Assembly: GCA_905215065.1 (NCBI GenBank)
Contig: CAJMOF010000003.1
Coordinates: forward strand, 99,552 to 163,551
Direction: 5' to 3'
DNA from: an uncultured bacterium
Lineage (GTDB): Bacteria > Actinomycetota > Coriobacteriia > Coriobacteriales > Coriobacteriaceae
Length of the DNA: 64,000 bases
Under the pieces are notes generated by a model. That model did not search any database. It worked only from the letters and a program-made list of their open reading frames with translations, and was not told where the DNA came from. Below are positions 33,643 through 42,671 of the stretch, one piece after another (position 1 is the stretch's first letter; each line of letters begins with the position of its first letter). Made by a program: the position numbers and the translations under genes.

Positions 33643-34785
33643 GTGGTTAAGGCACTCAAGATTGAGATATTCGTGCTATGCATGATTGTTCTTATCGGGC
33701 TTGCCGTACGAAGCCGTCGCTCCCTGTTCTCGAGCACCCAGCAGCTTTTGTTTAGCATGCTGGGCTACACGTCTGCTGCGTACATATTATTCGATATGAT
33801 CTGGACGCTTTCGGACGGTGTGGACGGCACGTTGGGCATTGCTGCCAACTGGATTTCCAACGCGGTTTCGTTTTCGCTCTTTGCTATCGCGTGTCTCATT
33901 TGGTTTATCTATTCCGAGACGGTGCAGGGTTCTCGCCTTTTGACCTCGCGCTATAGGGTGGTGCTTGTAGCGTTGCCTACGGCTCTGGTGGTCGTGCTGG
34001 CGTTTACCAGTTACTGGACGCAAGCCCTGTTCTATATCGATTCGCAGGGCGTGTATCGTCGCGGCTTTGCCTATATGATCCAGCCCATCGTCAGCTACTG
34101 TTACGTTATACATACGTCCCTGCATGCATTTGTGCAATCTCGCAGGGTCGAGAGCCTGCAGACGAAGGCCATCTATCGAACCTTGGCATTTTTCGCCATT
34201 CCGGCCCTGGTGGGCGGTACCTTTCAGGTCGTATACTCGGTGCCCGGCCTTTGTGTCGGCATAATGATTAGCATGTTGCTGCTCTACATCATCTACCAGG
34301 AGCAGCTCATCTCGACCGACCCGTTGACTGGACTTAACAATCGCAACCGTTTTGAGACCTATATGCTGTCGCTCTTCTCAAATGTGGATCAGGCCGAAGA
34401 TGTATATCTGCTTATGATGGACGCCGACGGCTTTAAGCAGATTAACGATCTCTATGGGTATGTGGAGGGCGACCACGCTCTTCAGGTTGTTGCGACGGCG
34501 CTCAAGGATGCCTGTTCGCCGGCTGGTGGCTTTATCGCACGTTATGGCGGCGATGAGTTCGTGGTGCTCCAAAAGGCAGCGGCGGAACAGGACATCATGC
34601 GTCTGTGCGCGGCAATCAACGATGAACTCGCACGCGCCGAGGTGCCGTATCTGTTGCGGATGTCCATCGGCTATGCACGGGTCGGTGATGGTGTCGATAC
34701 CTGGCAAGATTTGCTTCGCGCCGCCGACGCGGAGCTCTACCGCGTAAAGTACGAGAAGAAGAAAGCTGGCGTCCAGATACGCTAG
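33643..34785 (+). CDS. Membrane-bound diguanylate cyclase (GGDEF)
   Basis: A 380-residue protein with about seven N-terminal membrane helices (to about 220) and a GGDEF domain. The active motif ARYGGDEF is near residue 302, after STDPLTGLNNRNRF. It should make cyclic-di-GMP. The RxxD inhibitory site that normally precedes GGDEF by five residues is absent (the segment reads SPAGGFIARY), so product inhibition may be missing. The start is uncertain: GTG 33643 is 8 nt after AAGGGA, while ATG 33634 and TTG 33601 are also in frame. Confidence 0.83.
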   Translation: MVKALKIEIFVLCMIVLIGLAVRSRRSLFSSTQQLLFSMLGYTSAAYILFDMIWTLSDGVDGTLGIAANWISNAVSFSLFAIACLIWFIYSETVQGSRLLTSRYRVVLVALPTALVVVLAFTSYWTQALFYIDSQGVYRRGFAYMIQPIVSYCYVIHTSLHAFVQSRRVESLQTKAIYRTLAFFAIPALVGGTFQVVYSVPGLCVGIMISMLLLYIIYQEQLISTDPLTGLNNRNRFETYMLSLFSNVDQAEDVYLLMMDADGFKQINDLYGYVEGDHALQVVATALKDACSPAGGFIARYGGDEFVVLQKAAAEQDIMRLCAAINDELARAEVPYLLRMSIGYARVGDGVDTWQDLLRAADAELYRVKYEKKKAGVQIR

Positions 34786-34886
34786 AAATAGGGGCGCACG
34801 CTTGCGTGCATGGTGGCCCTCGGCTCTCCGATGTATTCCATTAAACTAAAGTATGTGAATCCCCTCTGCTAAATAAGGGCAGTTCG

Positions 34887-35822
34887 CTAGGCCTTTTTAG
34901 GCCTGTTGACGATGATGATGCCGCCGCAGACCAACAGCAGGGCGACTATAACGGTAACGGGGCTCGTGCCGGCGCCCTCGCCGAGCAGCAGCGCACTCAA
35001 CAGCACACCAAAGACGGGGTTCATAAACCCAAAGACCGAGACGCGGCTGACGGGGTTGACGGCAAGCAGGCGCGACCATAGCGAGTACGCGATGGCGGAG
35101 ATGAGTGCCATATAGATAATGAGCGCGATGGCGGGGATGATCGCGGTGGGGGAGAGCGCGCCGCCCATCAAAAACCCGATGGCGGTGAGGACCAGGCCGC
35201 CGACCAAGAACTGCCACCCGGCAAGCAAGACACCGTCGTGCTCGCGCGAGAAGATGCCGATCAGGCAGGTCGACAGGGCACCCGCGACGGTGGAGGCCAG
35301 GATAAAGCCCTCGCCGTCGAGCGTAAAGCCAAAGGTGCCGTCCGCGCCCGAAAGGTTGACGAGCGCGACGCCGGCAAAGCCCAGTACACAGCCGAGCACC
35401 TTGGCCGCATCGAGCTTTTCGGTGCGAAACGCCAGGGCGGCAAAGAGGATTGCGAGGAAGTTGGCGCTGGCCTCGATGATGGAGCTCGACATGGCGCTGG
35501 CGCGCGAGAGGCCCAGATAGAAAAAGAAGTACTGCCCGATAGTCTGGAAGAGCGACAAGACAAAGATGGGCTTGATGTCGCGAGCCTGCGGAATGAGGGG
35601 GCGGCGTTGGGCCGCACTCATCCCAACGATAACCAGGGCGCCGGCAAGCGTGAAGCGCAAGCCCGCAAAGAGTAGCTGCGAGGCGCTATCGTGCGCCGGG
35701 ATCCCAAAGAGTGCGTAGCCGATCTTGATGCAGGGAAAGGCCGATCCCCAGAGTGCACAGCAAACAAGACAGCCCAGGATGAGTCCGGGCAGGGTGGCGA
35801 GATACGGCTTGCGGCTTTCCAT
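34887..35822 (-). CDS. EamA/DMT-family transporter
   Basis: A 311-residue membrane protein with ten hydrophobic helices in two EamA repeats (FAGLRFTLAGALVIV ... ASTVAGALSTCLIGIF). It belongs to the drug/metabolite transporter superfamily and probably exports an amino acid, metabolite or drug; the substrate is not predictable. The start is ATG 35822 after AAGGAC. It lies just past the purL terminator, so it is not clearly co-transcribed with purL. Confidence 0.85.
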   Translation of the reverse strand: MESRKPYLATLPGLILGCLVCCALWGSAFPCIKIGYALFGIPAHDSASQLLFAGLRFTLAGALVIVGMSAAQRRPLIPQARDIKPIFVLSLFQTIGQYFFFYLGLSRASAMSSSIIEASANFLAILFAALAFRTEKLDAAKVLGCVLGFAGVALVNLSGADGTFGFTLDGEGFILASTVAGALSTCLIGIFSREHDGVLLAGWQFLVGGLVLTAIGFLMGGALSPTAIIPAIALIIYMALISAIAYSLWSRLLAVNPVSRVSVFGFMNPVFGVLLSALLLGEGAGTSPVTVIVALLLVCGGIIIVNRPKKA

Positions 35823-35846
35823 GATGTCCTTCCTACATGCGCGAAG

Positions 35847-35884
35847 CAAAAAAGAACCCGCCACCGGATGTGTCGGTGGCGGGT
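35847..35884 (-). terminator. Terminator of purL
   Basis: ACCCGCCACCG (35856-35866) pairs with CGGTGGCGGGT (35874-35884). Read on the minus strand it is followed by TTCTTTTTT. Confidence 0.85.
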
Positions 35885-35921
35885 GTTGTTACCCGAGGGG
35901 ATTGTACCCGATGGGAAAGGC

Positions 35922-38900
35922 TTAGGCGAAGTAGGCTACGCCGCTCTCAAAGATCGGCATGAACTTGTCGCCGGGGACATGCTCGGGCACGTTGCGGTAC
36001 AGGTTGTCGCCGCGACGCTCGGCATGGCCCATCTTGCCCAGGACGCGGCCGTCGGGGCTCGTGATGCCCTCGATGGCGAGTGCGGAGCCGTTGGGGTTGA
36101 CGGAAAGGTCCATGCTGGGCTTGCCGTCCTCGCCCACGTACTGCGTGGCGACCTGGCCGTTGGCGATCAGCTGGGCGAGCACCTCGTCGTTGGCGACAAA
36201 GCGGCCCTCGCCGTGGCTGATGGCGACGGTGTAGGGGTCGTCGAGGCTGCACTGCGACAGCCACGGGGACAGGTTGGACGAGATGCGGGTGCGCACCAGG
36301 CGGCTCTGATGGCGACCGATGGTGTTGAACGTCAGCGTGGGCGCATCGGGCGTGGCGTCGACGATGTCGCCGTAGGGTACCAGGCCGAGCTTGATCAGGG
36401 CCTGGAAGCCGTTGCAGATGCCCAGCATCAGGCCGTCGCGGGCCTTGAGCAGGTCGCGAACTGCCTCGGTGACCTCGGGAGCGCGGAAGAACGCCGTGAT
36501 GAACTTGGCGGAGCCGTCGGGCTCGTCGCCGCCCGAGAAGCCGCCGGGGATCATGACGATCTGGCTTTGGCGGATGCGACGGGCAAGCTCGTGGGTGCTT
36601 TCGGCAACAGCCTCGGGCGTGAGGTTGTTGATCACGAAGGTGTCGGCCTCGGCGCCGGCGGCGCGGAAGGCGCGGGCGCTGTCGTACTCGCAGTTGTTGC
36701 CGGGGAACACCGGGATAATCACGCGCGGGCGGGCGATTTTGGCGCCGCCGTACACGTGGATATCCTTGGTGCGATAGTCGATGGTCTCGACCTCGGGCTG
36801 CTCGCCGGTGCTGCGGTAGGCAAAGACACCTTCGATGCCGCTCTCCCAGGCCTCTTGGAGCTCGGAGAGCTCGATGACCTCGGAGCCGGTGTCGATGACA
36901 TAGCCCTCGACGGTGGTGCCCAGGGGCTCGACGACAACGCCGTCGGCGACCTCGGGCAGCTCGGCGTCATCGGCGAGCTCGACGATAAAGCTGCCGTAGA
37001 GCGGGGTGAAGAGGCTCTCCACGTCTACATCCTCGGCAAGCTCGATACCGATCTGGTTACCGACGCACATCTTAAAGAGGCTCTCGGCGCCGCAGCCGTA
37101 GCCGGGCGTGGAGATGGCCAGGGCGTTGCCGGTAGCAGTGAGCGCCTCGACGGCGTCAAACGCGGCGAGCAGCTGCTGAGCATCGGGGCGGTAGTCCTCG
37201 CCATAGGTGGCGGGGGCGATGCGGACGACGCGGTGCGTGAGGCCCTTGAACTCGGGCGAGACGGCGCGGGCGGCCTTGCCCACGGCGACGGCGAAGCTGA
37301 TCAGGGTCGGCGGAACGTTGAGCTCGCCGGCCTCGTCCTCAAACGAACCGCTCATGGAGTCCTTGCCGCCGATGGCGCCGGCATCCAGGTCGACCTGGGC
37401 CATAAGGGCGCCCAGGACGGCTGCCATGGGCTTGCCCCAGCGCTCGGCCTCGGTGCGCAGACGCTCAAAGTACTCTTGGAAGGAGAGGTAAGCGCGCTTG
37501 TGCTCAAAGCCGGCAGCCACGAGCTTGGCGATGGACTCGACCACGGACAGGTAGGCGCCGGCAAACTGGTCGGCTTCCATCAGGTAGGGGTTGAAGCCCC
37601 ATGCCATGGCGCTTGCCGTGGTGGTCTCGCCGTCCACGGGGAACTTGGCGACCATGGCCGAGCTGGGGGTGAGTTGCGTCTTGCCGCCAAAGGGCATGAG
37701 CACGGTCGCGGCACCGATGGTGGAGTCGAAGCGCTCGGAAAGGCCCTTGTTGGAGGCGACGTTGAGGTCGGTGACCAGCGAGGTCATGCGCTCGGCAAGC
37801 GTGGTGCCGGCCCAGCTGGGCTGCCACACGCTGCGGGCGCACACGTGGGCGACCTGGTGCTTGGGCGCGCCGTTGGAGTTGAGGAACTCGCGGGACAGGT
37901 CGACGATGGCGACACCGTTCCAGGCCATGCGCATGCGCGGCTCGGCGGTAACCTCGGCGATGACGGTTGCCTCCAGGTTCTCCTCGGCGGCGTAGCCCAT
38001 GAACTCCTCGACGTCACCGTCGGCGACGGCGCAGGCCATGCGCTCCTGGGACTCGGAAATGGCGAGCTCGGTGCCGTCCAGGCCGTCGTACTTCTTGGTC
38101 ACGGTATCAAGGTCGACATACAGGCCGTCGGCAAGCTCGCCCACGGCGACCGAGACGCCGCCGGCGCCAAAGTCGTTGCAGCGCTTGATCAGACGGCAGG
38201 CGTCGCCGCGGCGGAACAGACGCTGCAGCTTGCGCTCGACCGGGGCGTTGCCCTTCTGGACCTCGGCACCCGAGGTCTCGATCGACTCGGTGTTCTGGGT
38301 CTTGGAGGAGCCGGTGGCGCCACCGATGCCGTCACGGCCGGTGCGGCCGCCCAGCAGAATGATCTTGTCGGTGGGGGCGGGGCACTCGCGACGCACGTGG
38401 TTTGCCGGGGTAGCGCCCACGACGGCGCCGACCTCCATGCGCTTGGCCACGTAGCCGGGGTGATAGAGCTCGTTGACCTGACCGGTGGCAAGGCCGATCT
38501 GGTTGCCGTAGCTGGAGTAGCCGGCGGCGGCAGTGGTCACGAGCTTGCGCTGCGGCAGCTTGCCCTCGAGCGTCTCGGAAACCGGGACGGTGGGGTCGCC
38601 GGCGCCGGTGACGCGCATGGCCTGGTACACGTAGCTGCGGCCCGACAGCGGGTCGCGGATGGCACCGCCCACGCAGGTGGCGGCACCACCGAAGGGCTCG
38701 ATCTCGGTCGGGTGGTTGTGGGTCTCGTTCTTAAAGAGGAACAGCCAGTCCTGGTCCTCGCCGTCGACATCGACCTTCACCTTGACGGTGCAGGCGTTGA
38801 TCTCCTCGGACTCGTCGACATCGGTCATGACGCCGGTCTTCTTGAGGTACTTGGCGCCGATGGTGCCCATGTCCATGAGGCAGACGGGCTTGGTGTCGCG

Positions 38901-39668
38901 ACCGAGTTCGTGGCGCATCTCCATGTAGCGGTCGAAGGCCTGCTGCACCACGGCGTCGTCGATCGTCACGTCGTCCAGGACGGTGCCGAAGGTGGTGTGG
39001 CGGCAGTGATCAGACCAGTAGGTGTCGATCACGCGGATCTCGGTGATGGTGGGGTCGCGATCCTCATCGCGGAAGTACTGCTGGCAGAAGGCGATGTCCG
39101 CCTCGTCCATGGCAAGGCCGCGCTCGGAAATAAAGGCGGCAAGGCCGGCTTCGTCGAGCTCGCGGAAACCGTCGAGCACCTCGACGGGCTGGGGCTCGGG
39201 GGTCTCCATGTACAGCGTCTCGGGCAGGTCGAGCGAGGCGATGCGCGCCTCGACGGGGTTCACCACGTAGTGCTTGATGGCATCAATGGCGGCCTCGTCC
39301 AGAGCGCCCGAGATCATATAGACCTTGGCGGAGCGCACGGCGGGGCGCTCGCCCTGGCTGATGAGCTGCACGCACTCGCTGGCGGAGTCGGCGCGCTGGT
39401 CAAACTGGCCAGGCAGGAATTCGACGGCAAAGACGGCGCCATCGCTTGCGGGGAGCTCGTCGTAGGTCACATCGACCTGGGGCTCGCTAAAGACGGTCGG
39501 CACGCAGGACCGGAAAAGCTCCTTGTCGATGCCCTCGACGTCGTAGCGGTTGATAATCCTCAGGGCCTCGATGCCCTTGATGCCGAGAATTTCGGTCAGC
39601 TCGCCCTTGAGCTGCTGAGCCTCGACGTCGAACCCGGGTTTCTTCTCCACGTAGATACGAGAGACCAT
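35922..39668 (-). CDS. purL: Phosphoribosylformylglycinamidine synthase, single chain
   Basis: A 1248-residue enzyme for step 4 of purine synthesis, converting FGAR to FGAM with glutamine and ATP. The synthase domains carry ETHNHPTEIEPFGGAATC and GGRTGRDGIGGAT. The C-terminal glutaminase has the nucleophile Cys in GICNGFQ, with IPGGFSGGDEP before it. This long form with its own glutaminase differs from the PurL/PurQ/PurS three-subunit form of many actinobacteria. ATG 39668 is supported by AGGAACC just upstream and by the VSRIYVEKK start; the frame is open 36 more codons. It is followed by a clear terminator and no other pur gene lies in the window. Confidence 0.95.
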   Translation of the reverse strand: MVSRIYVEKKPGFDVEAQQLKGELTEILGIKGIEALRIINRYDVEGIDKELFRSCVPTVFSEPQVDVTYDELPASDGAVFAVEFLPGQFDQRADSASECVQLISQGERPAVRSAKVYMISGALDEAAIDAIKHYVVNPVEARIASLDLPETLYMETPEPQPVEVLDGFRELDEAGLAAFISERGLAMDEADIAFCQQYFRDEDRDPTITEIRVIDTYWSDHCRHTTFGTVLDDVTIDDAVVQQAFDRYMEMRHELGRDTKPVCLMDMGTIGAKYLKKTGVMTDVDESEEINACTVKVKVDVDGEDQDWLFLFKNETHNHPTEIEPFGGAATCVGGAIRDPLSGRSYVYQAMRVTGAGDPTVPVSETLEGKLPQRKLVTTAAAGYSSYGNQIGLATGQVNELYHPGYVAKRMEVGAVVGATPANHVRRECPAPTDKIILLGGRTGRDGIGGATGSSKTQNTESIETSGAEVQKGNAPVERKLQRLFRRGDACRLIKRCNDFGAGGVSVAVGELADGLYVDLDTVTKKYDGLDGTELAISESQERMACAVADGDVEEFMGYAAEENLEATVIAEVTAEPRMRMAWNGVAIVDLSREFLNSNGAPKHQVAHVCARSVWQPSWAGTTLAERMTSLVTDLNVASNKGLSERFDSTIGAATVLMPFGGKTQLTPSSAMVAKFPVDGETTTASAMAWGFNPYLMEADQFAGAYLSVVESIAKLVAAGFEHKRAYLSFQEYFERLRTEAERWGKPMAAVLGALMAQVDLDAGAIGGKDSMSGSFEDEAGELNVPPTLISFAVAVGKAARAVSPEFKGLTHRVVRIAPATYGEDYRPDAQQLLAAFDAVEALTATGNALAISTPGYGCGAESLFKMCVGNQIGIELAEDVDVESLFTPLYGSFIVELADDAELPEVADGVVVEPLGTTVEGYVIDTGSEVIELSELQEAWESGIEGVFAYRSTGEQPEVETIDYRTKDIHVYGGAKIARPRVIIPVFPGNNCEYDSARAFRAAGAEADTFVINNLTPEAVAESTHELARRIRQSQIVMIPGGFSGGDEPDGSAKFITAFFRAPEVTEAVRDLLKARDGLMLGICNGFQALIKLGLVPYGDIVDATPDAPTLTFNTIGRHQSRLVRTRISSNLSPWLSQCSLDDPYTVAISHGEGRFVANDEVLAQLIANGQVATQYVGEDGKPSMDLSVNPNGSALAIEGITSPDGRVLGKMGHAERRGDNLYRNVPEHVPGDKFMPIFESGVAYFA

Positions 39669-39852
39669 TGGTTCCTGCCTTCCTGATCGGTTGGGCGTAC
39701 GGTACGGTATGCGGCAGCGGTCGGTTTGCGGGGTCTGCCCTGCGGTCGCCTTGAGCCACATGTTTGTAAACCTCACTATGATACGACAGCTCGCGGCGCG
39801 TTGAGGACGGCGAGGGTGCTACAGTGAAGCGCAAACAAGAGAAAGGCATCAC

Positions 39853-41415
39853 ATGGCATTCGTTTCGCTCGCCATCATCGCACTCGTGGCCTTTGCGAGT
39901 CCTTTTATCGCCTCGGCGATTCCCGGAAAACCCGTTCCCGAGACGGTCTTTTTGCTCGTGCTCGGCGCGGTACTGGGACCCCATATGCTCGGCGTCATCC
40001 ATGTAGATGCTGAGGTCTCGCTCGTGTCCGAGCTCGGCCTGGCCTTTTTGTTCCTGCTTGCCGGTTTTGAGATCGATCCCAAGAACATCACGGGCGTCGA
40101 GGGGCGCTACGGTATGGCCACGTGGGTCGTCACGTTTGGCATCGCCTGGCTTGCCGTGCGCTTTACCCCGTGGTTCTCGGTTAGCCATTTCGACGGTATC
40201 GCCGTGACGCTGGCACTCACTTCGACGGCGCTCGGCACGCTCGTGCCCATCATGCGCGAGCGTTCGCTCGCCGGCACGCGTGTGGGCGACTCCATCCTTG
40301 CCTATGGCACATGGGGAGAGCTCGGTCCCGTGCTCGCCATGTCGGTGCTGCTCTCCGCTCGTACTGGTATCCAGACGCTCGTGATCCTTGGCCTGTTTGC
40401 TGTGGTCTGCGTGCTGTTGGCCGTGGTCCCGAGCCGCTCCAAGCGCGTGGGTAGTCGCTTCTTTACGTTTGTCGAGGAACGGGCCGACACAACGTCGCAG
40501 ACGTTCGTGCGCCTGACGGTGCTCATCCTGGTCACGCTCGTGGCGTTTTCCGCCATCTTTGATCTCGACATCGTGTTGGGCTCTTTTGCTGCCGGCTTTG
40601 TCCTGCGCTATATCATCCCCGAGGGCAACCATACGCTCGAGACCAAGCTCGATGGCCTGGCCTATGGCTTTTTGATTCCGGTGTTCTTTACCGTGTCGGG
40701 CGCAAAGATCGACCTGACGGCCGTGGCATCGCGCCCGGGTCTGCTCGTGGGCTTTATCGCGGCGTTGCTGATCATTCGCGCCGTGCCGATCCTTGTCTCT
40801 ATGAGCATTTGTCCCACGACGCGCGACGTTTCGGCGTATGGCCGCATTACCGTGGCCCTGTACTGCACTACGGCGCTGCCGATCATCGTTGCCGTGACGA
40901 GTGTGGCCGTCAACGCAGGCGCTCTTTCGCAAGACGTCGCCTCGGTTATGGTGGCCGCCGGTGCCATCACAGTGTTCTTGATGCCGCTGCTCGCGCAGCT
41001 CTTCTACCGCGTGGTCGACGCCGCACCGGTCGCTGCCGTGGCAGAAGTTGCCGAGCATCCTTCCGACGCGCTCGATATTCTGCGCGCCCATCACGACCTG
41101 GCGAGCCTGCTCGCACGAGAGCACGAGCTTTTGACCTCGCATGGCCATGGGCGTTCGCTCGACGGCATACCTACCCTTGATTCCATTGCCGACCGCCTCT
41201 CGACCGAGGCGGCAAGCGGACACATCGATGCCCGTATCGTGGACGCCGCCCATTTGCTGGCCGAGAAGACCTATGGCGACGAGATCGACCCGTCCAAGCT
41301 GACTCCGCGTGAGCGCCGCCGCCTGGAGCGCGCTAAGCTCGCCGTGCGCGAATACCGCCGCCGCATGCTGGAGCTCTATGCGCGCGAAGAAGCCGAAGAC
41401 GACGACGGTAAGTAG
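39853..41415 (+). CDS. CPA2-type cation/proton antiporter
   Basis: A 520-residue protein with about 12 membrane helices (1-410) and a soluble tail (about 410-520). The first half has the antiporter features PETVFLLVLGAVLGPHMLG and SELGLAFLFLLAGFEID, whose acidic residues fit a sodium/proton or potassium/proton exchanger. The tail is rich in Arg/Glu (SKLTPRERRRLERAKLAV) and may regulate activity. AGAAAGG precedes the ATG. It is divergent from purL. Confidence 0.85.
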   Translation: MAFVSLAIIALVAFASPFIASAIPGKPVPETVFLLVLGAVLGPHMLGVIHVDAEVSLVSELGLAFLFLLAGFEIDPKNITGVEGRYGMATWVVTFGIAWLAVRFTPWFSVSHFDGIAVTLALTSTALGTLVPIMRERSLAGTRVGDSILAYGTWGELGPVLAMSVLLSARTGIQTLVILGLFAVVCVLLAVVPSRSKRVGSRFFTFVEERADTTSQTFVRLTVLILVTLVAFSAIFDLDIVLGSFAAGFVLRYIIPEGNHTLETKLDGLAYGFLIPVFFTVSGAKIDLTAVASRPGLLVGFIAALLIIRAVPILVSMSICPTTRDVSAYGRITVALYCTTALPIIVAVTSVAVNAGALSQDVASVMVAAGAITVFLMPLLAQLFYRVVDAAPVAAVAEVAEHPSDALDILRAHHDLASLLAREHELLTSHGHGRSLDGIPTLDSIADRLSTEAASGHIDARIVDAAHLLAEKTYGDEIDPSKLTPRERRRLERAKLAVREYRRRMLELYAREEAEDDDGK

Positions 41416-41430
41416 TCGATACTTTCTCGG

Positions 41431-41605
41431 GGAAGCCGCGTCCCGCTTTGAAGGCTCGGAACGGGATGTGGTTTCCGAAACGGGGAGCGTTGGGAAACTG
41501 TGTCCCGGAATGGGCGCTCAGAGTGGGATGCAGCTTCCGCAAGGAGGTCCTGGGGGAAACCGTGCCCCGTTCTGATCCGAAATACTGGGACATAGTTTCC
41601 CTTTC
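41431..41605. repeat. Alternating six-copy inverted-repeat array
   Basis: Six imperfect copies of a 16-20 bp motif, consensus GGGAAACTGTGTCCCG, appear in alternating orientation. Forward copies start near 41431, 41489 and 41550; reverse copies start near 41459, 41522 and 41587. Adjacent pairs form three hairpins. All copies keep a GTCCC-like block. It lies between the convergent antiporter and SDR genes, before a separate GC-rich terminator. Confidence 0.7.
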
Positions 41606-41617
41606 ATAACAGGAGAA

Positions 41618-41657
41618 GGCGCGCTGTCTGCAGTTGATTCAGACGGCGCGCCTTTTT
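41618..41657 (+). terminator. Terminator after antiporter gene
   Basis: GGCGCGCTGTCTG pairs with CAGACGGCGCGCC around a short loop, followed by TTTTT. It is GC-rich and probably also serves the convergent SDR gene. Confidence 0.8.
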
Positions 41658-41699
41658 GGTTGAGCTATGTTGAAGCTTGAAGCCAAAGCTTGTGGCTCC

Positions 41700-42449
41700 T
41701 TAGGAGCGGGCGGCTCCGTCGACGGGGAGCACGGCGCCCGTGACGTAGGCGGACATGTCGCTCGCCAAGAAGACGAAGGCGTTGGCGACATCCTCGGGCT
41801 CGCCCATGCGGCCCAGCGGAATGGTGGCGATGATAGGCTTGATGACCTCTTCGGGCAGGTTGGCGACCATATCGGTCTTGGTCACGCCGGGTGCGACGGC
41901 GTTGACGCGAATGCCCATGGGGGCGAGCTCGCGCGAGAGCGACTGGACCATGCCGTTGACGGCAAACTTGGACGTGGGATAGCCGACGCCGGAGGGCTGG
42001 CCATACTTGGCGACCATCGAGCTCGTGGTGGTGATGGTGCCGCCGTGGCCGGCCTCGGTCATGATCTTGGCGGCAGCCTGGTGGCCGTTAAAGACGGCGA
42101 CGACGTTGAGGTCCATGACCTTTGCAAACTCTTCGGCCGTGTAGTCCAAAAGGGGAGAACGCTGGGAGATGCCGGCATTGTTGACGACCGTGTCCAGGCC
42201 GCCCATATCGGCGGCAGCCTGGGTAAAGGCCTCGGTTACGGCCTCGAGCGAGGTGAGGTCGCAGGAGCGGCCCCAAACCTTGGCCTCGGGATAGGCGGTC
42301 GTCAGTTTCTCAACGGCGGCGTCGGCAGTCTCCTGGCGCGAGCCAAAGACGGTGACGGCAGCACCTTCCTCGATAAAACGGCAGGCGATGGCATAGCCGA
42401 TACCGCGCGTGCCGCCGGTGATGATTGCTTTCTTGCCCTCGAGCAACAT
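41700..42449 (-). CDS. Short-chain dehydrogenase/reductase (FabG-like)
   Basis: A 249-residue SDR enzyme. Its NAD(P) loop TGGTRGIG is at 11-18 and NNAG at 90-93. The catalytic residues are Asn115, Ser144, Tyr157 and Lys161, within YPTSK. FabG (3-oxoacyl-ACP reductase) and many alcohol, sugar or steroid dehydrogenases share this layout, so the substrate is open. ATG 42449 follows GAGGAA; the frame is open 24 codons upstream. It stands alone after the hom terminator. Confidence 0.87.
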   Translation of the reverse strand: MLLEGKKAIITGGTRGIGYAIACRFIEEGAAVTVFGSRQETADAAVEKLTTAYPEAKVWGRSCDLTSLEAVTEAFTQAAADMGGLDTVVNNAGISQRSPLLDYTAEEFAKVMDLNVVAVFNGHQAAAKIMTEAGHGGTITTTSSMVAKYGQPSGVGYPTSKFAVNGMVQSLSRELAPMGIRVNAVAPGVTKTDMVANLPEEVIKPIIATIPLGRMGEPEDVANAFVFLASDMSAYVTGAVLPVDGAARS

Positions 42450-42607
42450 GGTGCTTCCTCTCTTTGCGGGCGGATATACACAGCACAGCATAACGGCAGC
42501 CAAAATCGACTCCGGCTGCATGTCGGCGAACGGTACCCCCGGCTGTCAGGAGCGGCCAAGTCGTTCAAATGCGGATTGCGCCAATACGCCCCATGCGCGC
42601 AAGCAAA

Positions 42608-42639
42608 GGGGCTCCCGTCCACTGCTGAACGGGAGCCCC
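42608..42639 (-). terminator. Stem-loop after homoserine dehydrogenase
   Basis: GGGGCTCCCGT pairs with ACGGGAGCCCC around about 10 nt. Read on the minus strand it is followed by TTTGCTT, a weak T-run. Confidence 0.65.
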
Positions 42640-42671
42640 TCACACATATAGGTCGTAGAGCGAAAATCGAA

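Noticed and set aside
35691..39686. A 1331-codon open frame antisense to purL
   Set aside because: It is Gly/Val/Leu/Asp/His-rich low-complexity translation, has no domain motif or ribosome site, and is explained by high-G+C codon bias of purL on the other strand.
39487..41253. 588-codon minus-strand frame over the antiporter and purL start
   Set aside because: Extremely His/Arg/Asp/Gln-rich and crosses two real genes on different strands.
41700..42449. Assignment of the SDR gene as a bile-acid hydroxysteroid dehydrogenase
   Set aside because: Tempting for a Collinsella-like gut bacterium, but the sequence shows only generic FabG-like SDR motifs; no substrate-specific feature was recognised.
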